DNA of 64,000 bases from Thermoplasmata archaeon. Lineage in GTDB: Archaea > Thermoplasmatota > Thermoplasmata > Lutacidiplasmatales > UBA184. A program made the translations under genes and the position numbers. Location: positions 62,001 through 126,000 of the forward strand of contig JAKAAX010000005.1 of NCBI GenBank assembly GCA_021802125.1, given 5' to 3'. The notes beneath the pieces are model-generated. The model worked only from the letters and a program-made list of their open reading frames with translations. It had not been told where the DNA came from and searched no databases. Shown here one piece after another: positions 59,604-64,000 of the stretch. Within the stretch, counting starts at the first letter, position 1. Every line of letters starts with the position of its first letter.

Positions 59604-60380
59604 GCTCGGCCAGCACGAAGCCGCCCGACCCCCGACTAGGGACCCTGGGCGGGTCGGACCGCGGTCCCGAGGTGGGGCCGTCGCACCCCCGGTGGCTGCC
59701 GCTCCCGCGGGGGAACGGCGGTCGGTCCATGTTCGAGACCCGGGCGAACGGCAGCCTGGGCGGACCTTTTCGGGCCCCGAGCGGAATCCAGAGGGGGATG
59801 CCGGCTCTTGAGGGGGATGCCAGCGACCGCGAGGGGCGTTCCGAGGTCTGACGACATCACCCAGGCTGCGCGCAGGAGAGGGAGGCCCCTCGGAGGGGGA
59901 GTCCGGGGGGCGGTCAGCGTCTCGAGGGACCGGAGGGCCACGCGCGGGGCGGGCCCGTCCGGTGGTTCGGTGAGGAAAAGAAAAGCTCGGGGGAACCGAG
60001 AGCTCCCGCGCGTCACTTGCACCCTCCCTCTCGAGGAAGAGTTCCGTTTTCGTGGTACATCAACGGGGCGGCAGTACGGAGGGGGTCGGAGTGCCTCGCG
60101 TGCTAGACCATCACACGTGGGCGTGCGCATTCGTTCTGACGATGCCCCCAAGCCTGGCCAGGCGGCGAGCGGCTCCGTTCGCGGGGGACGACTTGCGGAC
60201 CGGAGGCCGGCGATGGGGGGAGCTGCCCTCGACGGAAGGGAAAGTCCCTCGGGGTGCCGCAGAAGCCCCCTGCCGTTGTCCACCGATGATCGACCACGAA
60301 GCTGACCAGGAGGAGTTCGCCGAGCGCTGGGCCCATATCGTGCCGGCAGCAGCGGCGAGGCCTCCCTCGGTCCCGCTGTC
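59604..60380. other. Long stretch without a supported gene
   Basis: About 780 bp show no gene I can defend. An AT-richer patch at about 59970-60060 with a small CTCGG-GGGAA-CCGAG stem stands out from the surrounding GC-rich DNA and could hold a promoter or small RNA. A 32-codon frame at 60286-60384 (MIDHEADQEEFAERWAHIVP) has good codon balance but no ribosome site. The long open frames on both strands are rich in Arg/Gly/Pro, as chance frames are in GC-rich DNA. Confidence 0.4.
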
Positions 60381-61346
60381 CTAGAACTGGTCTCCCGCGT
60401 GCACGACCCATCTGGGGTCGTCGGTCCCCAGCTCGTGGGCGACATCCTTCGCGCCACCCTCGCGGCGCAGCGGGCGCGCCATGAGGACGTACCACCCGGC
60501 CGGGACGAAGAAGTAGCCTCGTCCTCGCAGCTCTTCTCCCTGGTCCCGCACGCTGGAGAGCGTGAAGGCGGCGACCGAGGCGCTCGGGGCCTTCTGCTCC
60601 ACCGCTCCGATGAGGGCCTTCGCGGCGGAAGGGCGCGTCACGACCAGTTCCCGACAGATGGCACGGAACCTGTCGGCATCCACGCGGGCGAACCCGGTGA
60701 CCCGCCCTCCCTCGCGCGCGACGAGGAAGTTGGTCTTCGGGTCGGTGTGGAAGATCCGGTGCTCGTCGACCAAGAGGTTGGGTGGACGCGGGGTGAACCC
60801 CCAGCGGCCGTGGGTCGCCTCGCCGTGCAGCCGGTCCAGGACCGGAAGGTCCGCGGGCGTCGCCGGTCGCACCTGGGGCGGCTTCGGCCGCGCGGGCGCC
60901 TGGACCCGCCGGCTGACGGCGAACGGGCTCTGGAAGACGTCGTGGTAGCCCAGCCGCTCGTAGATCCCGTGGGAGCCCCAGGAGCGGTTGGTCCAGAGCG
61001 TGATGTGGTCGAACCCTGCCCGCCTCTCGCGACGGTGGATCTCCTCGAGGATCCTCCGGGCGATGCCGCGCCCGCTCTCATCAGGGCGCGAGCCGACCAT
61101 CGCCACCCCCGAGATGCGGTGGACCGTGCCGTCCGGGTACGTGTAGGGGAGCCGTACGCCGATCGCGTGACCGATGACCTGTTCCCGCTCGACCGCGAAG
61201 ACCCCGACGTAGTCGGAAAGCGAGCCCTGCTTCCGCCAGGCCTCGATCGAGGTCTTGGGGAGGAACGACCCGAAAGCGGAGAGCTGGGTCGCGGCCCGGC
61301 TCGCTTCCCACTCCGGTTGGAGATCGTCGTAGGTGACGAGCCGCAT
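60381..61346 (-). CDS. Tandem GNAT N-acetyltransferase-like protein
   Basis: This 321-residue protein contains an N-terminal GNAT acetyltransferase domain and a second, weaker one. The first has VIGHAIGVRLPY (beta 2-3), VAMVGSRPDESGRGIARRIL (about residues 82-101; acetyl-CoA loop Arg/Gln-Gly-x-Gly-x-Ala) and the Tyr-rich GIYERLGYHDVFQSPFA. The second half (about 165-300) has LVAREGGRVTGFARVD and TLSSVRDQGEELRGRGYFF-PAGWYVLMARPL. Substrate is unknown. A TATA-like GGGTTTTTCTC lies about 25 nt before the ATG at 61346. It is transcribed away from the tRNA-Ala gene. Confidence 0.85.
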   Translation of the reverse strand: MRLVTYDDLQPEWEASRAATQLSAFGSFLPKTSIEAWRKQGSLSDYVGVFAVEREQVIGHAIGVRLPYTYPDGTVHRISGVAMVGSRPDESGRGIARRILEEIHRRERRAGFDHITLWTNRSWGSHGIYERLGYHDVFQSPFAVSRRVQAPARPKPPQVRPATPADLPVLDRLHGEATHGRWGFTPRPPNLLVDEHRIFHTDPKTNFLVAREGGRVTGFARVDADRFRAICRELVVTRPSAAKALIGAVEQKAPSASVAAFTLSSVRDQGEELRGRGYFFVPAGWYVLMARPLRREGGAKDVAHELGTDDPRWVVHAGDQF

Positions 61347-61489
61347 GGGAGCCCCAGAGAGAGGGTCCGAGAAAAACCCTCTTGAGCATCCGGGGGGGCG
61401 CGAAAGGCCTCCCCACCCCGTAGGGGTTTCCTGGGGGCCTTCCAGTAAGCCTATTAGCCCCCCCGACTCGCCGCGGAGGACGGGGAGAC

Positions 61490-61592
61490 GGGCTGGTAGA
61501 TCAGTGGAAGATCGCTACCTTGGCAAGGTAGAGGCCGCGAGTTCAAACGGTGGGGAGGACCTCCCTCCCTCCTGAAAATCTCGCCCAGTCCA
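61490..61592 (+). tRNA. tRNA-Ala(GGC) with a 31-nt intron in the T-loop
   Basis: Acceptor stem GGGCTGG pairs with CCAGTCC (61585-61591); it includes the G3:U70 pair that identifies alanine tRNA. D arm GATC-AGTGGAA-GATC, anticodon arm CTACC-TTGGCAA-GGTAG with anticodon GGC (61522-61524), a 5-nt variable loop AGGCC and T stem GCGAG (61537-61541) with CTCGC (61580-61584) complete the fold. The T-loop is 38 nt instead of 7. Removing 61548-61578 gives TTCAAAT, a normal T-loop, and a 72-nt tRNA. Around the junctions UUCA/UGAA forms a 4-bp helix flanked by 3-nt bulges AAC and AAU, the archaeal BHB splice motif. CCA is not encoded. A TATA-like CTATTAG lies about 35 nt upstream. Confidence 0.9.
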
Positions 61593-61787
61593 CTCCCCCC
61601 AACCTGAGTAGCGGGCCCAGGCCATCTTTGGCCGCCTCCCCAGGGTCCGTCTTCATGCGGACCGAGGACGGAGAAAGGATCGGGGGACACCCAACCGTCT
61701 CCCCGCTTCGGGAGGGCCCCGGGTTCGGAGCCTCGGGGCTGACGGTGGGTCAGCGTGCCCACTTCCGTTCTGGACGCCACCAATATG

Positions 61788-61808
61788 TGTCGAATACGAC
61801 TTTCGACA
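61788..61808 (+). promoter_or_regulatory. Inverted repeat TGTCGAA-n7-TTCGACA, likely operator
   Basis: Two perfect 7-bp half-sites one helical turn apart stand immediately before the TATA (61821-61830) of the regulator at 61851. Such a place suits a repressor or activator of the mevalonate cluster, perhaps the HTH protein itself. Confidence 0.5.
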
Positions 61809-61820
61809 AATAGCGTCATC

Positions 61821-61830
61821 CTTTATTACC
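61821..61830 (+). promoter_or_regulatory. TATA box of the mevalonate-cluster regulator
   Basis: CTTTATTACC is centred 26 nt before the GTG at 61851, which argues for a leaderless start there rather than the open frame to 61755. Confidence 0.5.
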
Positions 61831-61850
61831 GACATCGCTCCGGTCGCCTC

Positions 61851-62528
61851 GTGCCTGTCGAGATCCGCGAGAAGATCGCCGGCGAGGTGGTCCTCTCCCC
61901 TCATCCGGGGAGGACGCTCCGGAAGTGGAGGGAGGACTTCGGCATCTCCCAGACGGAGCTCGCGCACCAGCTGGAGACCGTGCCCTCCGTGATCGCGGAC
62001 TACGAGGCGGAAAGGCGGCAGAGCCCGGGAGCCGGGTTCATCCGGCGGTACGTCGACGGCCTGGTGGCCGTGGACAAAGCGCACGGGGGGCGGGTCATCC
62101 AGCGGATGGGCTTCCCTTCCCCCGCGGAGGGGATCATGGCGATGCGCGAGTTCTCGATCGCGGTCCCCCTCACCACGCTCGCCTCCCTGCTGGACGCGAA
62201 GCCCGCGAGCCACGTGGACCTCCACCGCGACCTGCACGGGTTCACGCTCCTGGACGCGCCCCGGGCGATCCTCTCGCTGGGGGCCCAGGAGTTCGTCCAG
62301 GTCTACGGCTGGACGACCCAGAGGGCCCTCCTCTTCTGCGGCGTGAAGTACGGCCGCTCCCCGATGGTCGCGATCCGCGCGCACCCGCTCAAACCCGCCG
62401 CCGTCATCTACTCCGCCCCCGGACGGATCGACCCGCTCGCGGTCCGCCTCTCGGAGGTGGAGAACATCCCGCTCCTCACCACGCCGTACGGACCGAAGGA
62501 GGTCCTGAAGCGGCTCGAGGAGATCTGA
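61851..62528 (+). CDS. HTH regulator of the mevalonate cluster (Cro/C1-type N-domain)
   Basis: This 225-residue protein has an N-terminal Cro/C1-type helix-turn-helix (TLRKWREDFGISQTELAHQL, then VPSVIADYEAERRQSPGAGF; residues 21-65) and a C-terminal alpha/beta domain of about 140 residues that is a probable ligand-sensing or dimer domain (HVDLHRDLHGFTLLD, AQEFVQVYGWTTQRALLFCG). A regulator of this form next to HMG-CoA synthase is a recurring archaeal gene order. It is first in the cluster and probably controls itself through the operator at 61788. The GTG at 61851 is chosen from the TATA spacing. It lies 45 bp before the synthase. Confidence 0.85.
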   Translation: MPVEIREKIAGEVVLSPHPGRTLRKWREDFGISQTELAHQLETVPSVIADYEAERRQSPGAGFIRRYVDGLVAVDKAHGGRVIQRMGFPSPAEGIMAMREFSIAVPLTTLASLLDAKPASHVDLHRDLHGFTLLDAPRAILSLGAQEFVQVYGWTTQRALLFCGVKYGRSPMVAIRAHPLKPAAVIYSAPGRIDPLAVRLSEVENIPLLTTPYGPKEVLKRLEEI

Positions 62529-62573
62529 GCCGAGACGGTCCAACATCCCGAGGGAAGAGAAGAAAGGAGAGTG

Positions 62574-63644
62574 GTGAGCAACATGATGGAACAGAAGGTC
62601 GGAATCGTGAGCTACGGCGCATACGTCCCGCGCTACCGGATCACCCCGCAAGAGATCGGGCAGGTCTGGGGGACCGACGGGACGGCCATGGGCAAGGGGC
62701 TGAACGTCGTCCGCAAGAGCGTCCCCAGCCCGGACGAGGACACCATCACCATCTCCACCGAGGCGCTGCGCATCGCGCTGACCCGGGGGAAGATCAACCC
62801 CCACGACATCGGGGCGATCTACGTCGGGAGCGAGAGCCACCCGTACGCGGTCAAGCCTACGGCGACGGTCGTGGCCCAGGCCGTCGGCGCGACACCCTAC
62901 CTCACCGCGGCGGACTTCGAGTTCGCCTGCAAGGCGGGAACGGCGGCGATCCAGACCTGCATGGGGATGGTCGCTTCCCGGATGATCACCTACGGCGTCG
63001 CCATCGGGGCCGACACGTCCCAGGGGGCCCCCGGGGACGCGCTCGAGTACTCCGCCAGCGCGGGAGGGGCCGCGCTCGTCATCGGGCGGGAGAACCTCAT
63101 CGCGGAGATCAACGCCACGGAGAGCTTCACCACCGACACCCCGGACTTCTGGAGGAGGGAGGGCCAGCGTTACCCCAGCCACGGCGGGAGGTTCACGGGC
63201 GAGCCCGCCTACTTCCGTCACGTGGGGGAGTGCGGCCGCCGGATGATGGAGCGCGCGCAGACGGAGCCGAAGGACTACCAGCACGTCGTCTTCCACCAAC
63301 CGAACGGGAAGTTCCCCCAGCGCATCGGGAAGTCCCTCGGGTTCTCGGAGGCCCAGATGAAGTACGGGCTCGTGACCCCCTGGATCGGGAACACCTACTC
63401 CGGGGCGGCGCTCATCGGGCTCGCCAACGTGCTCGACCACGCCAAGGGCGGGGACCGGGTGCTCGTGGTGGGGTACGGGAGCGGAGCCGGCTCCGACGCG
63501 TTCGACGTGACGGTGACGGACCGGATCGAGTCCTACGACCGGAACCACGGGCGGCAGGTCCAGGAGTTCCTGGACGGGGGCGTGCCGCTGAGCTACGCCA
63601 TGTACGCGAAGTACCGTGGCAAGATCCACCTGGGAGGTTCCTGA
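62574..63644 (+). CDS. Hydroxymethylglutaryl-CoA synthase, archaeal type
   Basis: This 356-residue enzyme condenses acetyl-CoA and acetoacetyl-CoA to HMG-CoA in the mevalonate pathway for archaeal lipid synthesis. [16 protein letters not shown] opens the fold, and [14 protein letters not shown] (Cys near residue 118) holds the nucleophile. [15 protein letters not shown] (about 240) carries the catalytic His region and [12 protein letters not shown] is the C-terminal loop. AGGAG ends 4 nt before the GTG at 62574; GTG at 62571 and ATG at 62583 are alternatives. It is 2 bp from the thiolase gene, as in other archaea where the two form a channeling complex with a DUF35 protein; the DUF35 gene would lie beyond the window. 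Confidence 0.95.
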   Translation: MSNMMEQKVGIVSYGAYVPRYRITPQEIGQVWGTDGTAMGKGLNVVRKSVPSPDEDTITISTEALRIALTRGKINPHDIGAIYVGSESHPYAVKPTATVVAQAVGATPYLTAADFEFACKAGTAAIQTCMGMVASRMITYGVAIGADTSQGAPGDALEYSASAGGAALVIGRENLIAEINATESFTTDTPDFWRREGQRYPSHGGRFTGEPAYFRHVGECGRRMMERAQTEPKDYQHVVFHQPNGKFPQRIGKSLGFSEAQMKYGLVTPWIGNTYSGAALIGLANVLDHAKGGDRVLVVGYGSGAGSDAFDVTVTDRIESYDRNHGRQVQEFLDGGVPLSYAMYAKYRGKIHLGGS

Positions 63645-63646
63645 AC

Positions 63647-64000
63647 ATGAGAGAGGTCGCCATCCTCGGCATCGGCCAGACGAAGTTCGGTGAGCTCTGG
63701 GACCGCTCGTTCCGCGAGATCGGGATCGAGGCGGGCTTCGCCGCCCTGCAGGAGGCGAAGCTCTCCTCGCAGGACATCAGCGCGCTCTACCTCGGGAACA
63801 TGGCCTCCGGGAGCTTCATCGAGCAGGAGCACATCGCTCCGCTCATCCTCGACTACGCGGGGCTCGCCGGGCACCACCTGCCCGCCATCCGGGTCGAGGC
63901 CGGCGGGGCCAGCGGCGCCGTCGCCCTCCACCAGGCCTATCTCGCGGTCGCGAGCGGGGCGCACGACTTCGTCGTCGTTGGGGGAGCGGAGAAGATGACC
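63647..64000 (+). CDS. Thiolase-like protein, cut by the window edge; Gly at the nucleophile position
   Basis: The first 118 codons are present. The protein begins MREVAILGIGQTKFGELWDR and shows NMASGSFIEQEHIAPLI and VVVGGAEKMT, matching the archaeal acetoacetyl-CoA thiolase that partners HMG-CoA synthase and supplies acetoacetyl-CoA. At the place of the active-site Cys (Glu-Ala-x-Cys-Ala-Ser-Gly) it reads RVEAGGASGAVAL, with Gly at residue 87. Two base changes would be needed to restore Cys, so a single sequencing error is unlikely. It may work with another residue, act as a structural partner, or catalyse only part of the reaction. The gene follows HMG-CoA synthase after 2 bp. Confidence 0.85.
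   Translation, partial: MREVAILGIGQTKFGELWDRSFREIGIEAGFAALQEAKLSSQDISALYLGNMASGSFIEQEHIAPLILDYAGLAGHHLPAIRVEAGGASGAVALHQAYLAVASGAHDFVVVGGAEKMT

Noticed and set aside
59808..60305. 165-codon plus-strand frame in the gene-poor stretch
   Set aside because: Arg/Gly/Ser-rich, no fold pattern and no promoter or ribosome site at the start.
61653..63629. A 658-codon minus-strand frame
   Set aside because: Antisense shadow of the HTH regulator and HMG-CoA synthase genes.

Overview
The window looks like a chromosomal segment of a high-GC archaeon, most likely a member of the Thermoplasmatota; the phylum is an inference from style, not a proven placement. Archaeal signs seen directly are TATA boxes about 25-28 nt upstream of many start codons (leaderless genes), a tRNA gene interrupted by a bulge-helix-bulge (BHB) intron, an archaeal-type mevalonate cluster (regulator, HMG-CoA synthase, thiolase), a PAC2-family protein, an HxlR regulator and very large secreted PKD/Kelch-type proteins with one C-terminal membrane anchor.

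Layout. 1-4040 is a lower-GC stretch (hypothetical protein, anchored surface protein, HxlR regulator, START-like protein) that stops at the 3' end of tRNA-Val(CAC), as integrated islands often do. 4444-8587 holds purA, which has no ATG/GTG/TTG at its expected start, and a large surface protein. 8804-15630 holds an aminotransferase, two overlapping GT4 glycosyltransferases, an M20 peptidase, a metallo-beta-lactamase-fold hydrolase and a coiled-coil protein. 15816-18037 is a UDP-sugar pair: a GalU-like nucleotidyltransferase and a UDP-sulfoquinovose synthase (SQD1/Agl3). 18412-19242 is a DcmR/MEDS sensory-domain protein.

19386-33574 is the metabolic core. A debranching-type glycosidase and a small protein on the minus strand face a GH15 glucoamylase. 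Next comes a tightly packed plus-strand operon: transketolase, phosphoglucose isomerase, 6-phosphogluconate dehydrogenase, glucose-6-phosphate dehydrogenase, 6-phosphogluconolactonase and a ROK glucokinase, followed by a GltD/NfnB-like flavoprotein. Together they encode glucan to glucose to glucose-6-phosphate and then the whole oxidative pentose phosphate branch, which is uncommon in Archaea.

33617-44016 carries a methyltransferase with a small partner, membrane proteins, a Kelch-PKD surface protein, a Nudix hydrolase, an IscA-like protein and a YcaQ-like protein. 44144-49111 is a 1655-residue surface protein with ten cysteine-paired PKD-like repeats. 49218-52966 is a metal/stress group (DUF1801, CGNR regulator, free YHS protein, YHS-fused copper ATPase). 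53017-61346 holds a TPR/STAND-like protein, a terpenoid-toroid-like protein, an alpha/beta hydrolase, PAC2 and a GNAT protein. 61490-61592 is tRNA-Ala(GGC) with an intron in the T-loop. 61851-64000 is the mevalonate cluster, cut by the window edge.

Several surface proteins share one plan (signal, large N-glycosylation-rich ectodomain, one TM, cytoplasmic proline-rich tail). The nearby sulfoquinovose and glycosyltransferase genes may decorate them. No CRISPR array, insertion sequence, rRNA gene or replication origin was recognised.
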